Of a stretch of DNA of 64,000 bases, positions 49,134-57,472 are shown one piece after another. Made by a program: the position numbers and the translations under genes. The notes beneath the pieces are model-generated. The model was not told the origin of the DNA. It did no database searches and saw only the letters and a program-made list of their open reading frames with translations. This stretch comes from Pseudomonas delhiensis (lineage in GTDB: Bacteria; Pseudomonadota; Gammaproteobacteria; Pseudomonadales; Pseudomonadaceae): assembly GCF_900187975.1 (NCBI RefSeq), contig NZ_FZPC01000013.1, positions 122,635 to 186,634 on the forward strand. Direction: 5' to 3'. Positions within the stretch are counted from its first letter, which is position 1; each line of letters opens with the position of its first letter.

Positions 49134-49187
49134 TTATTACCGATAATGAAATAATGTGGCCGGATGTCTCATGTGACAATAGGTCAC
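49134..49187. promoter_or_regulatory. Candidate LysR operators in the divergent intergenic region
   Basis: TTATT (49134-49138) and AATAA (49150-49154) are inverted with exactly 11 bases between them, fitting the T-N11-A LysR box in an AT-rich island. A second inverted repeat GTGAC-AATAG-GTCAC lies at 49173-49187. The region separates the efflux operon from its likely regulator. Confidence 0.5.
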
Positions 49188-49210
49188 CCTGTCGTTCCCG
49201 AGGGCTCCGA

Positions 49211-50152
49211 ATGGACACTCTGCAAACCATGCGCGCGTTCGTCTGCGTGGCCGAGACCGGCAGCTTCACCGCCGCGGCCCAGCAGCTGGGCACCACCACC
49301 GCCTACGTCTCGCGCGCCGTGGCCAACCTGGAAACCCACCTGCGCGCGCGCCTGCTCAACCGCACCACCCGGCGCATCGCCCTGACCGAGGCGGGCCAGC
49401 GCTACCTGCTGCGCTGCGAGCAGATCCTCGCCTACGTCGAGGAGGCCGAAGCCGAGGCCGGCGACGCCCACGCCCGCCCCGCCGGGCGCCTGCGCGTGCA
49501 CTCGATGACCGGCATCGGCCAGCACTACGTCATCCGCGCCATCGCCGGCTACCGCCAGCAGCACCCGGAGGTCAGCTTCGAACTGACCATGGCCAACCGC
49601 GTACCCGACCTGCTCGACGAAGGCTTCGACGTGGCCATAGTAGTGGCCACCGAACTGCCCGACTCCGGCCTGGTGTCGCAGCGCATCGGCGAGACCTACA
49701 GCATCCTCTGCGCCTCGCCCTCCTACATCGAGGCCCGCGGCACGCCGCGCACCCCCAGCGACCTGGTCAACCACGACTGCCTGCGTCTGGTCAGCCCGGT
49801 GCTGGCCCTGGACAAGTGGCTGTTCGACGGCCCCAACGGCCAGGAAATGATCACCGTCGGCCCGCCGACCTTCCAGGTCAACGTCGGCGACGCCATGACC
49901 GAGGCCATCCGCTGCGGCATGGGCGTGGGCGCGCTGCCGGTGTATTCGGCGCTGGAGGGCCTGGAAGACGGCTCGCTGGTGCGCGTGCTGCCGCACCACA
50001 AGCTGCAATTGCTCAACGTCTACGCCCTGTACCCCTCGCGCCAGTACCTGGACGCCAAGATCAAGACCTGGGTCGGCTACCTGCGCGAGAACCTGCCCGG
50101 CGTGCTGCAGGCCGACGAGGCCGGCATGGCGCGCCCGCACCTGGCGCCGTGA
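49211..50152 (+). CDS. LysR-family regulator of the adjacent efflux operon
   Basis: A 313-residue LysR protein: winged helix at 1-60 (MDTLQTMRAFVCVAETGSFT) and a two-lobed effector domain. The internal ATG preceded by GAGGG is used. The divergent position to the efflux operon is that of AaeR, which responds to aromatic carboxylic acids. The HTH matches the large group of regulators that also lie next to oxidoreductases, so control of the neighbouring hydroxyacid dehydrogenase cannot be excluded. Confidence 0.92.
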   Translation: MDTLQTMRAFVCVAETGSFTAAAQQLGTTTAYVSRAVANLETHLRARLLNRTTRRIALTEAGQRYLLRCEQILAYVEEAEAEAGDAHARPAGRLRVHSMTGIGQHYVIRAIAGYRQQHPEVSFELTMANRVPDLLDEGFDVAIVVATELPDSGLVSQRIGETYSILCASPSYIEARGTPRTPSDLVNHDCLRLVSPVLALDKWLFDGPNGQEMITVGPPTFQVNVGDAMTEAIRCGMGVGALPVYSALEGLEDGSLVRVLPHHKLQLLNVYALYPSRQYLDAKIKTWVGYLRENLPGVLQADEAGMARPHLAP

Positions 50153-50281
50153 GGCCCGGCGCGGCGCCGGCCGCGCGATAACCGCACCGCATCGCCGCCG
50201 CCGGGGCCGCCGGGCTTGCCAAGGGCGGTGGCGGGGATGCTAGGGTTGCGCTCCCGTCTGTCAGTCGTTGCCTTCCCGAAC

Positions 50282-51256
50282 ATGAAAAAGAACGTCTTCG
50301 TCTTCAGCCGCCTGGCGCCCGAGCACCTCGAACGCCTGCGCGGCCAATTCAACGTCAGCGTGCTCGATCCCAAGCAGGGCGAGGTCGACGCCCAGTTCGC
50401 CGCCGCCCTGCCCCAGGCCCACGGCATGATCGGCGTCGGCCGCCCGCTGGGCGAGAAGCAACTGGCCCAGGCCGGGCAGCTGGAAGTCATCTCCAGCGTC
50501 TCGGTGGGCTACGACAACTACGACCTGGCCTACCTGAACCAGCGCGGCATCGCCCTGACCAACACCCCGGACGTGCTCACCGAGACCACCGCCGACCTCG
50601 GCTTCGCCCTGATCATGGCCGCCGCCCGGCGCACCGCCGAGCTGGACGCCTGGACCAAGGCCGGCCACTGGAAGCGCACCGTGGACGCGCCGCTGTTCGG
50701 CGTCGACGTGCACGGCAAGAAGCTCGGCATCCTCGGCCTGGGCCGCATCGGCGCTGCCATCGCCCGCCGCGGCCGTTTCGGCTTCGACATGGACGTGCTC
50801 TACCACGGCAACAACCGCAAGCCGGAGCTGGAGCAGCAGCTGGGCGCGCGCTACTGCGGCTTCGACGAACTGCTCGGCGAGGCCGACTTCGTCTGCGTGG
50901 TGGTGCCGCTGTCCGACGCCACCCGCAAGCTGATCGGCAAGCGCGAGCTGGAGCTGATGAAGCCCAGCGCCATCCTGGTCAACATCGCCCGCGGCCAGGT
51001 GGTCGACGAGGCGGCGCTGGTCGAGGCGCTGCAGGAAAAACGCATCCTCGCCGCCGGCCTGGACGTGTACGAGAAGGAACCCCTGGCCGAATCGCCGCTG
51101 TATGCCCTGCCCAACGCGGTGACCCTGCCGCACATCGGCTCGGCCACCCACGAGACGCGCCGCGCCATGGCCGAATGCGCCCTGGCCAACTTCGAGGCGG
51201 CGCTGCGCGGCGAACGGCCGAAGAACCTGGTCAACCCGCAGGTGTGGAAGGGCTGA
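50282..51256 (+). CDS. D-2-hydroxyacid dehydrogenase (glyoxylate/2-ketogluconate reductase type)
   Basis: A 324-residue enzyme with the nucleotide motif GILGLGRIGAAIARR and the catalytic arginine, glutamate and histidine in NIARGQVVDE, LDVYEKEPL and LPHIGSAT. It should reduce glyoxylate, hydroxypyruvate or 2-ketogluconate with NADPH. The ATG is chosen where the protein aligns with the family; the preceding frame is not conserved-looking. No ketogluconate genes are adjacent. Confidence 0.9.
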   Translation: MKKNVFVFSRLAPEHLERLRGQFNVSVLDPKQGEVDAQFAAALPQAHGMIGVGRPLGEKQLAQAGQLEVISSVSVGYDNYDLAYLNQRGIALTNTPDVLTETTADLGFALIMAAARRTAELDAWTKAGHWKRTVDAPLFGVDVHGKKLGILGLGRIGAAIARRGRFGFDMDVLYHGNNRKPELEQQLGARYCGFDELLGEADFVCVVVPLSDATRKLIGKRELELMKPSAILVNIARGQVVDEAALVEALQEKRILAAGLDVYEKEPLAESPLYALPNAVTLPHIGSATHETRRAMAECALANFEAALRGERPKNLVNPQVWKG

Positions 51257-51263
51257 TCCGAGC

Positions 51264-51425
51264 GTAGGGCGTATGACCGTTCGCGGTCATACGCCGATAC
51301 ACCCCACTCCATCGGCAACTTCGTGGCTGACCTTGGCGCTGGCTGGGGCCAATTTCGGCAATACCACGGCACGGTCTGATGCCACGGCTAAGCGGCGTAT
51401 AACGCGGAGCGTTATACGCCCTACG
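51264..51425. repeat. Hairpin pair between the dehydrogenase and EamA genes
   Basis: Left hairpin: arms GGCGTATGACCG and CGGTCATACGCC around TTCG; here T-A pairs of relatives have become G-C by matching change. Right hairpin: arms GGCGTATAACGC and GCGTTATACGCC around GGA, a perfect 12-bp stem, with the tail CCTACG supplying the TAG stop of the EamA gene. Confidence 0.88.
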
Positions 51426-52320
51426 TCCTTGCCAACCGTGTCGCCGGCTCCGGCTTCGGCTTGCGGAACACCAGCACGTTGCCGGCCATCACCAGCGCCA
51501 GCCCGGCCAGGGCCGGCGCGCTCCACTGGTAGCCCTCCATGAACGCCGAGACGTTCAGCGCCACCACCGGGAACAGCACGGTGCAATAGGCCGCGCGTTC
51601 CGGCCCCATGCGCCCGACCAGGGTCAGGTAGGCGGTGAAGCCGATCACCGAGCCGGGGATCGCCAGGTACAGCAGCGAACCGACGTAGCGCGCGCTGCCG
51701 TCGAAGGTGAAGGGCACGCCCTGCACCAGGCAGATCGCCAGCAGGATCAGCGCGCCGTAGAGCATGCCCCAGGCGTTGGTGCTCAGCGGGCGCAGCCCGG
51801 CCTTCTGCTGCAGGCTGGAGAGCAGGTTGCCGGCGGAGAAGCACAGGGTGCCCAGCAGGGCCAGGCCCAGGCCGTAGAAGGTCTCGCGGCTGGCGGCGTG
51901 GCCGGTCAGCTCCGGCCAGAACAGCAGGGCCAGGCCGAGCAGGCCCAGGGCGCCGCCGCCAGCGACGTTGGGGGCGATGCGCTGGCCGAAGAAGAGCCGC
52001 GCGTTCAGCGCGTTCCACAGGGTGGCGGTGGAGAACACCACGGCGATCAGCCCGCTGGGGATCCACTGGCTGGCGGTGTAGAAGCACAGGAAGTTCACGC
52101 AGAACAGGCACAGGCCCTGGGCCAGGCACAGCGCCTGGCCACGCCGGCCCAGCGGTTGCAGGCGACGACCGAGCAGCAGGATGGCGAACAGCACCAGGGC
52201 CGCCAGGGCGAAGCGGTAGGCGATGGACAGCGGGATGGCCACCGCCCCCACCTGCAGCTTGATGGCGATCCAGGTGGTGCCCCAGATGAGCACCGTGAGC
52301 AGGTAGAGCGACAGGTTCAT
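51421..52320 (-). CDS. EamA/DMT-family transporter
   Basis: A 299-residue membrane protein with ten predicted helices and two EamA repeats (IWGTTWIAIKLQVG at the start of the first, and GSVIGFTAYLTLVGRMGPERAA in the second). Members export amino acids or metabolites. GGAGG precedes the ATG. It is divergent from an AraC-type gene that may control it. The stop codon is in a repeat. Confidence 0.9.
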   Translation of the reverse strand: MNLSLYLLTVLIWGTTWIAIKLQVGAVAIPLSIAYRFALAALVLFAILLLGRRLQPLGRRGQALCLAQGLCLFCVNFLCFYTASQWIPSGLIAVVFSTATLWNALNARLFFGQRIAPNVAGGGALGLLGLALLFWPELTGHAASRETFYGLGLALLGTLCFSAGNLLSSLQQKAGLRPLSTNAWGMLYGALILLAICLVQGVPFTFDGSARYVGSLLYLAIPGSVIGFTAYLTLVGRMGPERAAYCTVLFPVVALNVSAFMEGYQWSAPALAGLALVMAGNVLVFRKPKPEPATRLART

Positions 52321-52457
52321 GGCTGGCCTCCGGTCATGGGAGGCCAGTGTCCGCCCGCGGGCAGGGGCGCCGCTTGCAGATTCTTGCGCTTATTGCGACA
52401 ACCGGGCTGGCAACGCGCGCGGGCGCGGGTAGAGTGATGGCCTAGAGGAGTCGCCCC

Positions 52458-53333
52458 ATGTCCGCCATCGAACAGCTGCAGGTCTTCCAGTCCATGAACA
52501 GTTCGCCCAACGCCCGCCTGGAGCGTTGCGCCGAGCTGGGCGACGGCCTGTCCGCGGCCATGTGGAGCAACCGCCACGACGCCCGCGACTACGTCTCGCC
52601 GGACCACCACACGTTGTCCTGCTACCTGGACGGCGGCACCGGCACCTTCCGCCGCGGCGCCCCCGGCGCCAAGGGCGCGCCGGACAAGCTGTGCATCATG
52701 CCGGCCGGCGAGGAAGCCTCGTGGATCGTCAACGGCGACATCCGCCTGGCGCACCTGTACTTCAGCCCGGAACGCTTCGCCCTGGGCTGCGTGCAGTTGT
52801 TCGACCGCGAGCCGCGCGAGCTGCAGCTGCGCGAAAACACCTTCCTCGACGACCCGCAGCAGGCCGCGCGCTTCCGCCAACTGGTGCGCCTGGACTGGCG
52901 GGAACCGGGCGAGCGCCTGCACACCAGCAGCCTGGCCCAGGCCATCATCGACCACGCCCTGCTCACCCAGGTCGGCCGCCGCGACGGCCTGCGCCTGAAG
53001 GGCGGCCTGGCCCCGGCCCTGCGCCGGCGGCTGTGCGAGTACATCGAGCAGAACCTGGCCGAACCGCTCAGCCTGGGCGAGCTGGCGGCGCTGGCGGCCC
53101 TTTCGGAATACCACTTCGCGCGCATGTTCCGCGAAAGCTTCGGCATGCCGCCGCACCAGTACGTGCTGGCCCGGCGCCTGGCCCGCGCCTGCGAACTGCT
53201 GCGCCAGGGCAGCCTGGCGCTGAGCGAGGTGGCCCTGGCCTGCGGCTTCTCCAGCGCCAGCCACTTCGGCAACCGCTTCCGCGCGGCGCTGGGGGCTACG
53301 CCGGGGGAGTATCGCGTGGCGTTCAACAGCTGA
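52458..53333 (+). CDS. AraC-family transcriptional regulator
   Basis: A 291-residue protein with an N-terminal effector domain and a C-terminal double helix-turn-helix (about 190-288). The two HTH segments are LSLGELAALAALSEYHFARM and LSEVALACGFSSASHFGNRF, the second matching the AraC signature. AGGAG lies upstream. It is divergent from the EamA exporter, 137 bp apart, which suggests inducible export of a metabolite. The ligand is unknown. Confidence 0.92.
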   Translation: MSAIEQLQVFQSMNSSPNARLERCAELGDGLSAAMWSNRHDARDYVSPDHHTLSCYLDGGTGTFRRGAPGAKGAPDKLCIMPAGEEASWIVNGDIRLAHLYFSPERFALGCVQLFDREPRELQLRENTFLDDPQQAARFRQLVRLDWREPGERLHTSSLAQAIIDHALLTQVGRRDGLRLKGGLAPALRRRLCEYIEQNLAEPLSLGELAALAALSEYHFARMFRESFGMPPHQYVLARRLARACELLRQGSLALSEVALACGFSSASHFGNRFRAALGATPGEYRVAFNS

Positions 53334-53346
53334 GCGACGGGGCTTT

Positions 53347-53540
53347 TCGTAGGAGCGAGGGGGACGCCTAGTTCTTGCTCGCGAAGGGGGCTTATCCTGG
53401 CGTCATTGGTGTTTGGATGAACTCCGTCCCCTCTCCCTAACCCTCTCCCTGAAGGGAGAGGGTTAGGGAGAGGGCGCTCTTAACCCCAACACCAGAGCAA
53501 CCGGGAATACTCCATTCGCGAGCAAGCTCGCTCCTACAAG
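53347..53540. repeat. REP units and a long perfect palindrome
   Basis: REP-like GTAGGAGCGAG at 53350 and its partner GAGCAAGCTCGCTCCTAC at 53520-53537 enclose a 46-bp palindrome (53429-53474). Its two 22-base arms, CCCTCTCCCTAACCC... and the exact complement, are separated by only GA. No gene is seen between 53334 and 53554. Confidence 0.9.
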
Positions 53541-53554
53541 AGCATCCCCAGCAA

Positions 53555-53878
53555 TCACCCCAATACCGCCAACACCCCACCCACCAGCGGCACCCCCGCC
53601 GCCGCCGGCAGCGCCAGGCGCGGCAGCCAGGCCAGCAGGGCCACCAGGGTGGTGGTGGCGAGCATCAGCAGGCAGGCCCAGTAGACCAGGCCCAGCTCGA
53701 TGCCCAGCAGGTGGATGCAATAGGCCAATGCCAGGCCGCCATCCACCAGCGCCACGCCGCGCAGCAGGCGCACGCGGCCCTCGCTGGGCGCGCGGCCGAA
53801 CAGCTCGCGGTGGTGGCGGGCGAGGCCCAGGCAGGCGGCGGTCATCGCCAGCAGGTTGAGACCGAAGACCAGCAGCAT
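53555..53878 (-). CDS. DUF3325 membrane protein
   Basis: A 107-residue protein with four hydrophobic helices, of the DUF3325 type found after PepSY reductases in siderophore operons of Pseudomonas. The ATG overlaps the PepSY stop by one base. The role is unproven; it probably assembles with the reductase in the inner membrane. Confidence 0.85.
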   Translation of the reverse strand: MLLVFGLNLLAMTAACLGLARHHRELFGRAPSEGRVRLLRGVALVDGGLALAYCIHLLGIELGLVYWACLLMLATTTLVALLAWLPRLALPAAAGVPLVGGVLAVLG

Positions 53879-55407
53879 CAGGCGTACTCCCCTTCCACGC
53901 GCTCACGGCGGCGCGCCCTGGCTTCGGGCGCCCGCGGGCGGCCCAGGCGCCAGGCCAGGGCGGCGCACAGCGCGCCGCTGAGCAGCAGGGCCAGGTCGAC
54001 GCCGGCGAGCAGCCAGTCGCCGCGTGCCAGGCTGCTGGTCAGGCGGCCCGGCTCGGGGCCGAACAGCCCCAGCAGCGGCAGGCCGAGGGCCAGCACGGCG
54101 GCCACCAGTGCCTGCTCGCGGGCGGTGCGGCCGCTGCCCTGGCGCCAGGCCGCATGCAGCAGCGCCAGCAGCCAGGTCACCACGAAGCTGGTGATTTCCC
54201 AGCGGTCGCGCTGGGACAGTTCCGCCGGCAGCAGGCGCGAGGCCGCCAGCAGCCCCAGGCAGGCCAGCGGCAGGCCGCCGCAGACCGCGGCGTTGAGCGT
54301 GCGCACCAGGCCCAGGCCGGCGCTGCCGCGGGCCTCGCGCTTGGCCACCCAGACCTGCAGGCCGCCGAAGATCATCCCGCAGCCGACCAGGCCCAGCAGC
54401 AGGTAGAGGATGCGCACCAGGGTGCCGCCGAACTGCGCCATGTGCAGCCCGGTGAGCCAGGCGTAGGTCTTGTAGCCGCCGCCGTAGGGCGGCTGCACGT
54501 GCAGCAGCGCGCCGGTGGCGGCATCGAAGGAAACGGTGCGCTGGTCGTTGACCATGCCCCAGCCTATCGCCTTGCGGACCTGCACCATGGACGAGGCGTC
54601 GTTGGGGTGCTCCAGGTTGATCCAGCCCACCCGGCTGTCGTCGCCCCACTGCTCGCGGGCACGCTCGACCATGCGCGAGAGCGGCTTCGGCGGCTTGGCC
54701 GGGCGGCCCAGCTCCTCGCGGTCGAAGGCGCGCTGCACCTCGTGCTCGAAGCGCTCGAAGTCGTTCTTGTAGGCGACCTTGATGCCCGCCTGCATGTACA
54801 GGGTGATGAAGATCACCAGGCCGGTGTAGGCCAGCAGCACGTGGAACGGCAGGCCGATCACCCCCAGCACGTTGTGCGCGTCGAGCCAGCTGCGCTGGCG
54901 CGCCGCCTTCGGCCGCAGGGTGAAGAAGTCCTTGAAGATGCGCCGGTGGACGATCACCCCGCTGACCAGCGCCACCAGCATGAACATCCCGGCGATGCCG
55001 ACGATGTAGATGCCCGGGGTGCCTGCGTGCAGGCCGTAGTGCAGCTCGAAGAAGAAACCGCCGCCGACGGTCTTCGGCAGTTCCTCGCCGGTCTGGGCGT
55101 CGATCAGGAAGGAGCGGAAGGCGCTGAGGTCGCTGGGCACCCAGCCGGCGGTCCAGTAGGGCCCGCGCTCGGTCGGCGGCAGCATCCAGTAGGCATGGGC
55201 CTTGGGCGCGCGCTCGACGAGGGCGGCATGGACCTGGTCCACGCTCACCGCCGGCTGCGGCGCCTGGTGCAGCTGCGGCAGCATCCAGCGCGTCAGCTCC
55301 GGCTCGAAGCACGACAGGCTGCCGGAAAAGACCACCACGAACAGCAGCCAGCTGACCAGCAGGCCGCTCCAGGTATGCAGGCCGGACATCGACTGGCGCA
55401 GGCTCAT
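53878..55407 (-). CDS. PepSY-domain membrane reductase (ferrisiderophore reductase type)
   Basis: A 509-residue inner-membrane protein. It begins with the typical MSLRQSMSGLHTWSGLLVSW helix and has PepSY domains in periplasmic loops, conserved histidines in membrane helices (LDAHNVLGVIGLPFHVLLAY and LTGLHMAQFGG) that may hold haem, and a C-terminal block of further helices. Relatives such as FoxB and FpvG reduce iron in siderophores in the periplasm. It overlaps both neighbours, DUF3649 by 4 bp and DUF3325 by 1 bp, so the three are one translation-coupled operon. No TonB-dependent receptor is adjacent. Confidence 0.9.
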   Translation of the reverse strand: MSLRQSMSGLHTWSGLLVSWLLFVVVFSGSLSCFEPELTRWMLPQLHQAPQPAVSVDQVHAALVERAPKAHAYWMLPPTERGPYWTAGWVPSDLSAFRSFLIDAQTGEELPKTVGGGFFFELHYGLHAGTPGIYIVGIAGMFMLVALVSGVIVHRRIFKDFFTLRPKAARQRSWLDAHNVLGVIGLPFHVLLAYTGLVIFITLYMQAGIKVAYKNDFERFEHEVQRAFDREELGRPAKPPKPLSRMVERAREQWGDDSRVGWINLEHPNDASSMVQVRKAIGWGMVNDQRTVSFDAATGALLHVQPPYGGGYKTYAWLTGLHMAQFGGTLVRILYLLLGLVGCGMIFGGLQVWVAKREARGSAGLGLVRTLNAAVCGGLPLACLGLLAASRLLPAELSQRDRWEITSFVVTWLLALLHAAWRQGSGRTAREQALVAAVLALGLPLLGLFGPEPGRLTSSLARGDWLLAGVDLALLLSGALCAALAWRLGRPRAPEARARRRERVEGEYA

Positions 55408-55697
55408 GGGCGCACTCCGAAGTCGTGGGGCAGGAACGCCGCCAGCGCCAGCACCGCGCTCAGCGCCAGCGGCACCAGGCAGGCGCGCCAGGTGCTGCGG
55501 GCGGCGAACACGTAGAGGATGGCCACCACCCAGACCATGAAGCAGCCCAGGCTGGCGAAGGCCACGCGGTCGGCGCGGGCCAGCGGCAGGTAGACGCTGA
55601 GGAAGGCGGTGCTGGTGTAGGCCAGGGCATAGCCGCCGAAGAGCGCTGCCAGGATGCGCGCGCTGAGCTGTGCGCCGAAGCGGCCCTTGCTGCTCAT
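55404..55697 (-). CDS. DUF3649 membrane protein
   Basis: A 97-residue protein with three hydrophobic helices (about 13-33, 40-62, 68-90), of the DUF3649 type that leads the PepSY-DUF3325 operon. The ATG is internal to a longer frame; the upstream part would cross the promoter region. Function unknown, probably in iron-siderophore handling. Confidence 0.85.
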   Translation of the reverse strand: MSSKGRFGAQLSARILAALFGGYALAYTSTAFLSVYLPLARADRVAFASLGCFMVWVVAILYVFAARSTWRACLVPLALSAVLALAAFLPHDFGVRP

Positions 55698-55784
55698 GGG
55701 CGCACCTGGGGCTGGAACGGCGGGAATCCGGACGGGTGCATGACTGTGCTCACCTGCTGACAGAAGTTCACCCCGAACAGGGGT

Positions 55785-55840
55785 AGGCAAAAGCGGAAAT
55801 TTATATGAAATGCGTTCGCATTTGAAAGAGATACGCAAGA
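55785..55840 (-). promoter_or_regulatory. Promoter region of the PepSY operon with a palindrome
   Basis: In an AT-rich island, AAATGCG (55808-55814) and CGCATTT (55817-55823) form an inverted repeat. On the minus strand it lies between a weak -35 (TTTCAA) and a -10 (TATAAA). The arrangement suits a repressor. Similarity to the Fur box is partial: the AATG...CATT spacing is one base too long. From 55698 to 55935 no gene is seen. Confidence 0.45.
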
Positions 55841-55935
55841 ACAGATGTGAATAACTGTGTAGGCCTTACACACCATCCGTTATTCCAGGCCGTGAAACGG
55901 GTGGGGCCGGCGTGGGGCGCATGACGCCACAGGCG

Positions 55936-57348
55936 TTATCCGCCGTTCGACCTTGGCCCGCCTCCGCGCCGGGCCTGCTCCATGGCCCGTTCGAGCAGCT
56001 GGAAGACCCGCGGCGACTGGCACTGGGCGACGTTGAAACGCAGGAAGTCCGGCGCGTTCTGGCCCAGGCTGAAGACGTTGCCCGGCGCCAGCACCATGCC
56101 CTGCTCCAGCGCCGCGCGGGACACCGCCGCGGCGTCCAGCCCGGCCGGCAGTTGCGCCCAGACGAACACCCCGCCGCGCGGCTCCAGCCAGGGCTGCAGG
56201 CCCAGGCCGCGCAGGCGCGCCAGGGTGTCGCCCATGGCCTCGGCCAGGCGCGCGCGCAGGTTTTCCATGTGCCGACGGTAGCCGCCCTTGCGCAGCAGTT
56301 CGTGGAGCAGCTCGGCGTTGAACGGGCTGTTGCCGAAAGAGGTGGCCAGCTTCAGGTCCACCAGTTGCTCGCACCACTGCGGGCGCGCCGCGATGTAGCC
56401 GCAGCGCACCGAGGCGGACAGCGTCTTGGAGAAGCTGCCGACCTGGATCACCCGCTGCAGGCCGTCGAAGGCGGACAGCCGCGGCGCCTGCTCGTGCTCG
56501 AAGTCGGCGAAGATGTCGTCCTCGACTATCAGCAGGTCATGGGCCTCGGCCAGCTTCAGCAGGCGGTGCGCCACCAGCGGCGAGAGCTGCGCGCCGGTGG
56601 GGTTGTGGAACGCCGAGTTGGTGATGTACAGGCGCGGCCGGTGGCGCTGCAGGATTGCGCCGAGGGCCTCGATGTCCGGACCATGCGGTGTGTAGGGCAC
56701 GCCGATGGCCACCGCGCGGTGGGCGCGCAGCAGCGCCTGGAAGTTGAAGTAGCCGGGGTCGTCCACCAGCACCTCGTCGCCGGGCTCCAGCAGGAAGCGG
56801 CAGACCAGGTCGATGGCGTGGGTACCCCCGTCGGTGAGCACTATCTGCTGCGCGCCGACCTGCAGGCCATAGTCGCCCAGGCGCCGCGCCAGCTGCTCGC
56901 GCAGGCCGGCATGGCCGTAGGGACGGCCGTACTCCAGCAGGCTCGACTGCGGCTCGCGGGCCAGCTGGCGCAGGGCGCGGCGCAGCTCGTCCTCCGGCAG
57001 CCAGGACGGCGGCAGCCAGCCGCAGCCGGGCTTGAGCGCATCCTCGGCGGCCTCCAGCGACTGCCGGGAGATCCACAGCGGGTCGATGCTGCGGTCCAGC
57101 GCCGGGCCGATCTCGGCCAGCGACAGCGGCGGCAGCCGGCCACAGACATAGAAGCCGGAACCGCGCCGCGCGGCGATCAGGCCCTCGGCGGCGAGGCGCT
57201 CGTAGGCCTCCACCACGGTGCTCTTGGACACTTCCAGGCTCTGCGCCAGGGCGCGGATCGACGGCAGCCGCTCGCCCGGCACCAGGCTGCGCGCCGCCAG
57301 GCGTTCGCGCACCTGGCGCATCACCCCGTCCACCCGCGTCACGGCCAT
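55936..57348 (-). CDS. MocR-type GntR regulator with aminotransferase domain
   Basis: A 470-residue fusion: N-terminal GntR winged helix (about 10-75, LPSIRALAQSLEVSKSTVVE) and a class I aminotransferase domain (110-465) with the PLP lysine in GSFSKTLSASVRCGY and NPTGAQLSP. These proteins sense amine or vitamin B6 metabolites. AGGTGG precedes the ATG. The TAA stop is part of a hairpin repeat. It is divergent from an EamA exporter, 124 bp apart, its likely target; PdxR-like roles are an alternative. Confidence 0.92.
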   Translation of the reverse strand: MAVTRVDGVMRQVRERLAARSLVPGERLPSIRALAQSLEVSKSTVVEAYERLAAEGLIAARRGSGFYVCGRLPPLSLAEIGPALDRSIDPLWISRQSLEAAEDALKPGCGWLPPSWLPEDELRRALRQLAREPQSSLLEYGRPYGHAGLREQLARRLGDYGLQVGAQQIVLTDGGTHAIDLVCRFLLEPGDEVLVDDPGYFNFQALLRAHRAVAIGVPYTPHGPDIEALGAILQRHRPRLYITNSAFHNPTGAQLSPLVAHRLLKLAEAHDLLIVEDDIFADFEHEQAPRLSAFDGLQRVIQVGSFSKTLSASVRCGYIAARPQWCEQLVDLKLATSFGNSPFNAELLHELLRKGGYRRHMENLRARLAEAMGDTLARLRGLGLQPWLEPRGGVFVWAQLPAGLDAAAVSRAALEQGMVLAPGNVFSLGQNAPDFLRFNVAQCQSPRVFQLLERAMEQARRGGGPRSNGG

Positions 57349-57472
57349 GGCCACCTCGACTGTACCGATAGAAATCCAGGACAGTTTGTTCGAATTGTAC
57401 TGATCTGTCACTGGCCGACCGCCCGCCCCGGCGCCACCATCGTCCCATCCCCTCTCGATTGGCGAATGCTCG

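Noticed and set aside
51264..51425. Rho-independent terminators for the flanking convergent genes
   Set aside because: The hairpins are strong but have no T-run; they belong to the dispersed repeat family, though they may still affect mRNA ends.
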